From assembly GCF_014274465.1 (NCBI RefSeq), contig NZ_CP060394.1, positions 124,001-188,000 of the forward strand: DNA of 64,000 nt. Direction: 5' to 3'. Shown here in pieces: positions 53,957 through 61,591 of this stretch (position 1 is the first letter of the stretch; every line of letters begins with the position of its first letter). A program made the position numbers and the translations under genes. Under the pieces are notes generated by a model, which saw only the letters and a list, made by a program, of their open reading frames with translations, searched no databases and was not told the origin of the DNA. The DNA comes from Alloacidobacterium dinghuense. Lineage in GTDB: Bacteria; Acidobacteriota; Terriglobia; Terriglobales; Acidobacteriaceae.

Positions 53957-56900
53957 CTAAAAGTTGATTCGGGCTCCTAAAAGCATGTTGCGTGGCGGGA
54001 GAGTGGATGAGGTTTGTCCAAAATTCCCGTCCTGCAGATTTGTGTCCACACCGTTGAGATTGACTCGATTGAACAGGTTGAATGTATCGAAGCGAAGTTC
54101 AAGGTTCACGTTTTCCCAGATCGTTGTCACTTTCTTGACGGTAAGGTCTGTGTCGGCGTAACCGGGATTGCGGAATTGATAGGGCGTCTGATTTCCTTCC
54201 TGTCCTAGTTGCGGCAGAGTGAACTGACCGCATGGGAGTATGCCGCCGGGGCAGGTTGGGAAGATGCCATTTCCGACTTGATAGTCTTTTCTACTGTGTT
54301 TCTGCTTGTAGCTGGTCACATTTGGATAGTCGTTATTGTTTCCGTCGGCATTGAAGTCGCCGCTGCCGGGTGCAAATTGCAGATTCCCTGCAGCCATCTC
54401 AGCTGCGTAGTTCTGCGATGTGAGTGGCGATCCATCGGCTGCGGTTGTGCTGATGGCGAGCGGTGCACCAGTGGTGACCGTAAACGGATAGCCGGATTGT
54501 AAGATGGTCGTACCGGCCAAAGTCCAACCTCCGAGAATATGCCGTGCAACTACGTTTGAGAGGTGTTCTCCAGGTAGGAGATAACTCACGCCAAGCGAGA
54601 ATCGGTTGGGTACGTCCCAGGGGGATGGTGCGTAGAAGTGATAGAAGGGGTAAGCGATGGGATAGTTTTCCCAGTTGTCCATCGCTTTTCCGTGAGTATA
54701 AGAGGCTGTCAGGAAGCCTCGGTGAGCGAAGCGTCCCTTTGCCGCAAGGATGAGTCCCTGATAATTGGCGATCGCTCCATTGAATGCATAGTTGATTCCA
54801 CCAAAGCTGGTGTTCAGGCGGGTTTGAGTGCCGGAGCCTGTGTAGGCGCCGGATGAATCGAAGTTTGGGTGTTGCAGCAAGTCGCCAGAATAGGCGTTCA
54901 CATCATTTCCGTACGATGTTGCTCCGGTGTTGCCGCCGCCCGTCACGAGATTGCCCGAGTGCGATCCGACATAGCCGATGCTGGCGACCATATCGCGCGT
55001 GATTTCATGCTCGACGGTCAACGACCAGTTCATAGTGAATGGTGAAGACAGGTTTGGATCGACAGCGCCTACACCAATCTGCGAGCCGACGATGCCTCCT
55101 TTGGCATCAAGTGGTTTGCCTTGAAAGGCCGGATAGGGGAAGCCGAAGGGGTACTTGTTTTGTGTTCCGTAACCGAAGACAGGTGGCGCGGTCGAACCGT
55201 TGTTGAAGAATGTCGGCACAATTGGTCCGGGAGGATTGGAACCGAGTCCGTTTTCTGCGTTCCCGAGTGTGAAGTAATCGTGATAGAGACCGATGCCGCC
55301 GCGGACCACCCACTCGGCGTTACCAAACGGGTCGTAGGCAAAGCCGCCACGGGGAGCGAAGTTCCAGTTCAGGTCGTGATTGAAGACGTGATTTTGCTGT
55401 GTCATGACAGCGTTCGCGACTTGATCGGTGAAGGTGGATGCGCTGGCGAGGTGTAAATTCGCCAGCACTGTTCCCTTCAAGGCGACATAAGGATTTCCAA
55501 AGTTGTCGTAGCGAATGCCGAAGTTCAGCGTTAGCTTGCGCGTGGTCTTCCAAGTGTCCTCGATGAAGGCGCCGCCTGTCGTTTCCTGATAGCCGTAGTT
55601 TCGATCGGCAGGCTTCCCGGTTACAGGGTTATAGGCGAGACCTGTTTCGCTGTAGGGATTATTGTTGATCAGGTCGATCATGTTGGTGTACTGGATCGTG
55701 GGCTGACCGTAGGCTCCTGCGAAGTAGGCTAGATCGTCACCGTGCCATCCCTCGTAGCCGACTTTGATGGTGTGAGAGCCCAGGATGTGAGTCAGCACGT
55801 CGCGCCAGTGGTAGCTGTGCTGGATGTAGTCACCGAGCGCGAAACCATCGCCGAAGTTCACGCCTAAGCCAGTGACATTTACGACTGGCACGGTGAATAG
55901 CCCGGATGATGGCGCGAAGCCTTCGATACGGTTGTAGCCGCCAAACGCTTCATTCAGAGTGTAGGGAGAGAACGTGTGCGTCTCGTTCCCCTGCAGCGAG
56001 AACGTGTAGTAGTTGTTCGTGGTGTTGAAGGCAGGACGAACGGAAGGGCCGCCGGTGCTGATGGTATCGCGATAGAAGAGGCCATAGACGCGATCCTTGG
56101 TGAAGTACTTATCGATGCGGATGTTGTATTGCTTTGAGTTGTTATAGCTGGACGAGTTGAAATTGCCCTGATCAAAGACAGCCGTGCCGCAGGGGATATT
56201 GTCGGTGCTCGATGTCTCGCAGCCGGTGTTTGCCGTCAGGTTTTGTGGGCCGAAGGCCTGCTCCGCTGTCTGAAAGACATTTCGGAACGTTGCGTTCGAC
56301 GGAGGATATTTTGCGAGCAGTTGTACCTCTGGGCTGTTTGGCTGCACTGTCTGGGCAAAACTCACGAATGCGGGATCTTCGTACGTTTGCAATGACGATC
56401 CGTTCGAAGTGAGCGAGAGATATGGCTCATAGCTGACGAAGAAAAAGAATTTGTGATGCGGAATCACAGGGCCGCCTACTCCGAAGGACATGTTGTTGGT
56501 GTGATAGGGGGCAAGTTTTTCTGGTTGCGGCACACCAAACTCTCCTCTGGCCTGCAATCCCTGATAGGTGTAGTACTCACTGGCAAAGCCATGGAACTGG
56601 TCATTGCCGGAACGCGTGCTCATGACTGTCTGGAGCGAACTTGCACGACCATAGTCGACGTTGTAGGTATTTGTCTGAACCGTGGTCTCGGCGAGTGAAT
56701 CGACGTTCGGTGTCAAATTCACAATGCCGGGACGAATGCTGCTGGTTACGTCAAGACCGTCGACGATGTACATGTTACCGTTTTGTCCGCGCCCATTCGC
56801 ACTCGCGTCGATAAAGTTTTCCGGGTTGAAGTTGGTGGCGGTTCCGGCGCCGAGGCCTGTTACTCCGGGCGTGAGAGTCAGTAGCGCGGTTGGATTGCGC

Positions 56901-57406
56901 GCAGCCAACGGGAGATTCTCGAGAGCGGTTTGATCGAGAGTCTGCTGATTGCGGCTGTCGCCGGTATCGAGCAGCGGCGCCTGCGTGGTTACGGTGACGC
57001 TGGTGCTGACCTGGCCGACTGCGAGAGTAAGAGAAACATTTCGTGTCTCGGCAGCGTTCAGGACGATTTGTGTGCTCGCCGAAGCGAAGCCCTGCGCCGA
57101 GACCGAGACGGTGTAGTTTCCGGGACCAAGGCTGGCGAAGCGAAAGACGCCGCTAGCGTCGCTGGTTGTTGTCTGGCTGATTTGATTATCGACGTTGGTG
57201 AGGGTGACGGTTGCGTTTGGAACCGATGCTCCGCTGGTATCCTGCAGGCTGCCTTGCACGCCTGCAGTGAACTGTGCCATCGCTACCGATGTTGTTGCGA
57301 TGAGGAACAGCGCGAACGCTCTCAGCCCTTCTCGGATTAGCTTGTGGATGATCAACGCGTGCTGTTGGAGGATGTAGCCGCTGCATTCAGTCTCTTGTTT
57401 ACTCAT
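53957..57406 (-). CDS. Oar-type TonB-dependent outer-membrane receptor
   Basis: 1149 residues from ATG 57406 with GAGG 6 bases upstream. The signal peptide ends near FLIATTSVAMAQ. The N-terminal carboxypeptidase-regulatory-like sandwich (VQGSLQDTSGASVPNATVTL) is followed by the plug (LENLPLAARNPTALLTLTPG, YIVDGLDVTSS) and a long barrel ending PPRNMLLGARINF. It is divergent from the binding-protein/kinase/regulator unit across 266 bp of inverted-repeat-rich DNA, and is therefore probably the transporter regulated by it. The substrate may be the sugar seen by the binding lipoprotein; this is inference. Confidence 0.92.
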   Translation of the reverse strand: MSKQETECSGYILQQHALIIHKLIREGLRAFALFLIATTSVAMAQFTAGVQGSLQDTSGASVPNATVTLTNVDNQISQTTTSDASGVFRFASLGPGNYTVSVSAQGFASASTQIVLNAAETRNVSLTLAVGQVSTSVTVTTQAPLLDTGDSRNQQTLDQTALENLPLAARNPTALLTLTPGVTGLGAGTATNFNPENFIDASANGRGQNGNMYIVDGLDVTSSIRPGIVNLTPNVDSLAETTVQTNTYNVDYGRASSLQTVMSTRSGNDQFHGFASEYYTYQGLQARGEFGVPQPEKLAPYHTNNMSFGVGGPVIPHHKFFFFVSYEPYLSLTSNGSSLQTYEDPAFVSFAQTVQPNSPEVQLLAKYPPSNATFRNVFQTAEQAFGPQNLTANTGCETSSTDNIPCGTAVFDQGNFNSSSYNNSKQYNIRIDKYFTKDRVYGLFYRDTISTGGPSVRPAFNTTNNYYTFSLQGNETHTFSPYTLNEAFGGYNRIEGFAPSSGLFTVPVVNVTGLGVNFGDGFALGDYIQHSYHWRDVLTHILGSHTIKVGYEGWHGDDLAYFAGAYGQPTIQYTNMIDLINNNPYSETGLAYNPVTGKPADRNYGYQETTGGAFIEDTWKTTRKLTLNFGIRYDNFGNPYVALKGTVLANLHLASASTFTDQVANAVMTQQNHVFNHDLNWNFAPRGGFAYDPFGNAEWVVRGGIGLYHDYFTLGNAENGLGSNPPGPIVPTFFNNGSTAPPVFGYGTQNKYPFGFPYPAFQGKPLDAKGGIVGSQIGVGAVDPNLSSPFTMNWSLTVEHEITRDMVASIGYVGSHSGNLVTGGGNTGATSYGNDVNAYSGDLLQHPNFDSSGAYTGSGTQTRLNTSFGGINYAFNGAIANYQGLILAAKGRFAHRGFLTASYTHGKAMDNWENYPIAYPFYHFYAPSPWDVPNRFSLGVSYLLPGEHLSNVVARHILGGWTLAGTTILQSGYPFTVTTGAPLAISTTAADGSPLTSQNYAAEMAAGNLQFAPGSGDFNADGNNNDYPNVTSYKQKHSRKDYQVGNGIFPTCPGGILPCGQFTLPQLGQEGNQTPYQFRNPGYADTDLTVKKVTTIWENVNLELRFDTFNLFNRVNLNGVDTNLQDGNFGQTSSTLPPRNMLLGARINF

Positions 57407-57429
57407 GTTGACCTCGAAGTGGTAAAACG

Positions 57430-57512
57430 CACGGTGCCCGAACCGTGTCCTTGAAGCGGCTCATTGTGTGTTAGCTTCAAGGTTGTAATCGGTTTCAAGC
57501 CTCAGTGAAACC
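57430..57512. promoter_or_regulatory. Cluster of three inverted repeats in a divergent promoter region
   Basis: CACGGT-N6-ACCGTG (57430-57447), CCTTGAAGC-N16-GCTTCAAGG (57449-57482) and GGTTTCA-N8-TGAAACC (57491-57512) follow each other within 83 bp, all perfect. They start 23 bp upstream of the TonB receptor and lie 160-240 bp before the binding-protein gene. They are good candidate operators for the NarL-type regulator encoded at 60826-61467. Confidence 0.5.
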
Positions 57513-57672
57513 TGGCTTTGCGTCCGCTGGAGAGACTACTGATCGAGGTGAAGGACACGCATGAGTCAGGTGGGTAAGCATCACGTAGTCCATATGGGCT
57601 ATGCGGGCTATGGGCCAATTGTCAGTCTTGCTGATTGGTTTAGCCTGCAGATAGACTCCAGCCAATTGCTTC

Positions 57673-58695
57673 ATGCGAATCGCGAACAATAGAGATGGTT
57701 GCGCACAAATAGGACCGGTTGAACGCAGCCGCATTAGCGCTATTCTTCTCGCGCTGATTCTGCTTTCCGGTTGTGGGAAGTCTGCCGCGCCGAGGATCGC
57801 TGTGATTCCGCGGACGACTGGAACGATGATGTGGGAGCCGGAGCACGGCGGGGCATTGGCGGCAGCTCTTTCTTCCGGCACTCACGTTTACTGGAATGCT
57901 CCGACTCGTGAAGATGATATTCACGGCCAGATCGCAATAGTGGATCGGGTGGCTGAAGGAGGCTACCAAGGATTAATTCTTGCTCCCGATCATGCGCTAG
58001 CACTTGTCACGCCTGTTCGTCGCGCCATTTCACGCGGCTTGCGCACGGTAATCATCGGATCGCCGCTTGCAATCCCGCCGGGCGGACGATTGTGGTACGT
58101 CCTGAATGACGAGGATGCAGGCGGGCGTATCGCGGCTCAGCGAGTGGCCTCAATACTGCATGGCGAGGGATCGATCGCAATTGTTGGCATAGATCCTGAT
58201 ATCAGTGGAATCATGGATCGCGCGCGTAGCATGGAACAGTATCTAGCCGAACACTACCCACGGATCCGTATCGTCGCGAACAAAATTGGCTCCTTCAATG
58301 TGCCACACGAACAACAAGTAGCTGAGGAGACACTCAAGGACAATCCGGATTTGGATGCAGTCATCTCACTCAATGCAACGTCAACGCGTGGAGTACTTTC
58401 GACGATCCGGAGCAATCCGTCGATTCGCACGCGCGTCATTGCATTCGATCCTGACTCTCCGGCTTTCGATAGCCCGAATCTGGATTCCTTGATTTTGCAG
58501 GATACGAGAAAGATGGGCGCCGAGGCTGTGCGTACGATCGTTGCGGATCTTCAAGGACAGTCGATGCCAACGACGATGCGCCTGGAACCAGTTTTGGTCA
58601 CGAGAGAAAACGTCAGCAGCGAAGAGGTCCATCAGTTGACCTCGATGGATTGGCGGCCGGCTCCAATGCGATGGAAGTGGAGTGTTCATCCATGA
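57673..58695 (+). CDS. Sugar-binding-type periplasmic lipoprotein (Peripla_BP_4/RbsB fold), sensory
   Basis: 340 residues. The lipoprotein signal ends LLALILLSGC with C34. The mature part is a LacI/RbsB-like binding fold: AIVDRVAEGGYQGLILAPDH, WYVLNDEDAGGRIAAQRVAS, AIVGIDPDISGIMDRARSME, DLDAVISLNATSTRG and VIAFDPDSPAFD all match type I ligand-binding proteins. No ABC permease or ATPase is nearby. Instead its last four bases overlap the ATG of a sensor kinase (ATGA). It therefore probably works as the ligand-binding partner of that kinase, as LuxP does for LuxQ. The ligand is unknown, likely a saccharide. Confidence 0.85.
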   Translation: MRIANNRDGCAQIGPVERSRISAILLALILLSGCGKSAAPRIAVIPRTTGTMMWEPEHGGALAAALSSGTHVYWNAPTREDDIHGQIAIVDRVAEGGYQGLILAPDHALALVTPVRRAISRGLRTVIIGSPLAIPPGGRLWYVLNDEDAGGRIAAQRVASILHGEGSIAIVGIDPDISGIMDRARSMEQYLAEHYPRIRIVANKIGSFNVPHEQQVAEETLKDNPDLDAVISLNATSTRGVLSTIRSNPSIRTRVIAFDPDSPAFDSPNLDSLILQDTRKMGAEAVRTIVADLQGQSMPTTMRLEPVLVTRENVSSEEVHQLTSMDWRPAPMRWKWSVHP

Positions 58696-60872
58696 GGCGG
58701 CGCGTCGTTATCCCTGTTGCCCTCACGACACTGTTCATTGTGGGAGGGCTTTGCCTTTTTGCTTATTGGAGAAGCCCAAGCCGCGGACTTCCTTATCGCG
58801 ACTCTTTCGGAGCAGCCAAAGCGGAGGAATGGACTGCATTGGGTGGAACCTGGGAGGTTGTGGGTGGCGCGATGCGCAACGACTCTGATGAGCGCGGAGC
58901 GAAGCTTCTCACCGGTTCAACTCACTGGCAAAATTACTCGATTGAGGCAGATGTCATGCTGCTGGGTCTTGGCGGCGATGCGGGGCTTCTCGTGCGATCG
59001 AGCCATGAAGAAGAAGGCGTAGACGCTTATGACGGCTATTACGCCGGCCTGCGCACGATTGATAACTCCCTTACACTCGGACGGGCTGGTTACGGCTGGA
59101 TGGAAGCTAATTTTCCGCTGAAGCCTCGAGGGATTCCTGTGCAGGCTTCGCGGTGGTATCACATGAAGCTTCTCGCTTACGGCTGCCAGCTGGTGGCATC
59201 GGCATCGCTCTTGCCGCATGGGAATCCCACGGTCGCCTCCATTACTGACGAAGACTGTATCCAGTCAGGTCGCGGAGGCCTGCGCTCATATTCATCTGGC
59301 GGGGTGTGGCGGAATGTTGTCGTTCGCGCTGCCACACAGCGTGACGTCGACGAGATGCTCACCCAGGGTCGATCCGAGGAGAATTCTTCGAGCCAGTATT
59401 CAATCAATGACCTGCTTTCACGTGGCGTGACACTAGCGCCGCCGCTGGACAATCAACCGAGTGCGCTGCCTTCCAGTCCGAACACGCAATCGATCAGCAG
59501 TTTGCGCATGGTATCCCTGGCGAAGGAAACACAGGCGACGGTACGAGGGATCGTCATACTCAACTCACCTGCGCTCTTTGTTCAGGACTCGACGGGCGGC
59601 GTAGCTGTGCAGCCTATCAAGTCGCAGGCGTTGAAGGTTGGCGATGAGGTTGAAGTCAGTGGCCAGGTGAAGACAAATGCATTCAGCTCGATGCTGGAAA
59701 ACGCCACAGTTCGTGTTTTGTGGGAAGCCACGCCGATGCCTGCAGTCTCGGTCACCGCGTCACAAGCGGCAACCGGAGCCTTTGATGCGACCTTCATCGA
59801 GGTTTCTGGGCTACTGCGCGACAAAAGGTATGGACCGGGTGACGAGCTGATCTTTGACTTTGACTCAGGATCGCAATCATTTCGCGCGATCATGAACCGT
59901 GGCCGCGGGAACTATCTGTACGGAAAGTTGAAACTGGGTAGCCTGCTGCGTCTGCGCGGTGTGTCGGTCGTTGACCCTGCCTACACGCAATTCGTTACTC
60001 CGTTCGCTGTGCTTGTGCGCTCAAGCGATGATGTAGAAGTTCTCGCTGGGCCTCCATGGTGGAGCGCCGGACACCTGGTTGCGGCGGCAATCGGACTACT
60101 GCTGCTTGCACTCATCATCAACTTTGTCTATCACCGCATTGAAAGCATGCGGTTGCGCGCGGTGGTCGAGGAGCGCGAACATCTGGCTTATGAAATGCAT
60201 GACACGCTGGCTCAGAGTGTCGCCGGGATCGGCTTTCAGCTTGAAGCGATCCGCATCGGCACGCCGGAAGAGCTGTCGAATGTGCATCGGCAACTCGATC
60301 TTGCGAGTGAGCTGGTGCGGCACAGTCACGCTGAAGCGCGGAGAAGTATCAATATGCTTCGTCCTCAGCAACTCGAATCGGAAGGTCTGCTTAACGCGCT
60401 GACTCGTTGTGCGCAACGCCTCGTCGAAGGGGGAGCTGTGCAAGTTGTTGTCGGAGCAACAGGAGATGTGCGGCCACTGCCGCTGCGCACTGCTGACACT
60501 CTTTATCGCATCGGACAGGAGGCAATCGCGAATGCGGTACGACATGCGCATCCGAGCAGAATTGCGATCAACATCAAGTACGAGAAAAACGCCGTTCATC
60601 TGCTCGTCAGCGATGATGGCTCGGGTTTCAGAGCGGGTGAGGATATGCAGGGGTTCGGGGTTCTTGGCATGCGCAAGCGCGCAGCCAGCATTGCGGCACG
60701 ATTTGAGGTTTGCAGCAGCACGGCTCATGGCACTGAAGTGCGTGTAGCCGCACCCCTTGCGCCGCGCGTCACATTCGTTTCATGGCCAATATTCGTGTGG
60801 AATTTCCTAAAGGAGCGCGCTCGCAATGTCGCAGCCAGCAACAAGTCCAATCCGCATCCTTATAGTCGATGA
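58692..60872 (+). CDS. Sensor histidine kinase with LamG/DUF1080-like and OB-like extracytoplasmic domains
   Basis: 726 residues from ATG 58692 (overlaps the binding-protein stop). A TM/signal anchor (VVIPVALTTLFIVGGLCLFA) leads to a concanavalin-like beta-sandwich (~35-215: EEWTALGGTWEVVGGAM, YSIEADVMLLGLGGDAGLLV, WRNVVVRAA). An OB-like domain follows (~275-440: TVRGIVILNSPALFVQDSTG, KVGDEVEVSGQV). A second TM is ~460-480. The cytoplasmic part has HisKA_3 with H503 in AYEMHDTLAQSVAG and HATPase (IANAVRHA, SDDGSGF, FGVLGMRKRA). The sugar-sandwich domain suggests direct carbohydrate sensing in addition to the bound lipoprotein. The response regulator gene begins inside its 3' end. Confidence 0.87.
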   Translation: MRRRVVIPVALTTLFIVGGLCLFAYWRSPSRGLPYRDSFGAAKAEEWTALGGTWEVVGGAMRNDSDERGAKLLTGSTHWQNYSIEADVMLLGLGGDAGLLVRSSHEEEGVDAYDGYYAGLRTIDNSLTLGRAGYGWMEANFPLKPRGIPVQASRWYHMKLLAYGCQLVASASLLPHGNPTVASITDEDCIQSGRGGLRSYSSGGVWRNVVVRAATQRDVDEMLTQGRSEENSSSQYSINDLLSRGVTLAPPLDNQPSALPSSPNTQSISSLRMVSLAKETQATVRGIVILNSPALFVQDSTGGVAVQPIKSQALKVGDEVEVSGQVKTNAFSSMLENATVRVLWEATPMPAVSVTASQAATGAFDATFIEVSGLLRDKRYGPGDELIFDFDSGSQSFRAIMNRGRGNYLYGKLKLGSLLRLRGVSVVDPAYTQFVTPFAVLVRSSDDVEVLAGPPWWSAGHLVAAAIGLLLLALIINFVYHRIESMRLRAVVEEREHLAYEMHDTLAQSVAGIGFQLEAIRIGTPEELSNVHRQLDLASELVRHSHAEARRSINMLRPQQLESEGLLNALTRCAQRLVEGGAVQVVVGATGDVRPLPLRTADTLYRIGQEAIANAVRHAHPSRIAINIKYEKNAVHLLVSDDGSGFRAGEDMQGFGVLGMRKRAASIAARFEVCSSTAHGTEVRVAAPLAPRVTFVSWPIFVWNFLKERARNVAASNKSNPHPYSR

Positions 60873-61467
60873 CCATCCTGTTGTGCGCGCGGGCCTGACC
60901 AGTATGCTCGGCACGCAGGCGGATCTGGAGGTGGTCGCTTCTGCCTCAAGCGGTGAAGCGGCGCTTGCCATGATCGGCAAGACCGAATCGGACATCGTGC
61001 TTCTCGATCTGCGAATGCCAGGTCTGAGCGGAGTCGAAACGATTCTTAAAATGAAGAAGGCTGGCTCTGCGGCTCGCATCATCATTCTCACCAGCTTCGA
61101 AACGGATGAAGACATCTACCGCGCTGTGCAGGCGGGCGCTCAAGGGTATCTTCTGAAAGATACTTCTTTGAAAGAAATGATCGAGGCGATCAAGACTGTC
61201 CACTCGGGCAAGCGGTATATTCCCCGCGATATTGCAGCGCGGCTTGCGGAACGCATGATGCGCGCGAATCTTACATCGCGCGAACTTGAGATCTTAAAGA
61301 TGCTTTCGAAGGGCCTGACCAATAAACAGATCGGTCACGCGCTTGGCATCAGCGACAATACGGCAAAAAATCACGTCAACAGCATTATCGAAAAACTCGA
61401 AGTATCTGACCGCACCGAAGCAGCGACCACAGCGATTCAGCGCGGGCTCATTACGATGGAAGACTAG
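60826..61467 (+). CDS. NarL/FixJ-family response regulator
   Basis: 213 residues. ATG 60826 lies 47 bp inside the kinase gene with AAAGGAG upstream, so the pair is translationally coupled. The receiver has DD at 15-16, phospho-Asp D61 in IVLLDLRMPG, and K in YLLKDTS. The LuxR-type helix-turn-helix is TSRELEILKMLSKGLTNKQI, followed by ALGISDNTAKNHVNSIIEKL. It is the output of the binding-protein/kinase relay. Probable targets are the divergent TonB receptor and the downstream exported enzyme gene. Confidence 0.93.
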   Translation: MSQPATSPIRILIVDDHPVVRAGLTSMLGTQADLEVVASASSGEAALAMIGKTESDIVLLDLRMPGLSGVETILKMKKAGSAARIIILTSFETDEDIYRAVQAGAQGYLLKDTSLKEMIEAIKTVHSGKRYIPRDIAARLAERMMRANLTSRELEILKMLSKGLTNKQIGHALGISDNTAKNHVNSIIEKLEVSDRTEAATTAIQRGLITMED

Positions 61468-61591
61468 GATGATCGCCGCGGGAATGGTCCAGATGGACTA
61501 TAGACCGGAAGGGTGGAACAAATAAGACTGTTCCGAGCGATGTGTGTAGTGCAGTACCGTCGTCCGATCTTACAAGGAGAGAATTTCCCAG

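Noticed and set aside
57673-58695. Binding protein as part of an ABC sugar importer
   Set aside because: No permease or ATPase gene nearby, and it is translationally coupled to a histidine kinase instead.
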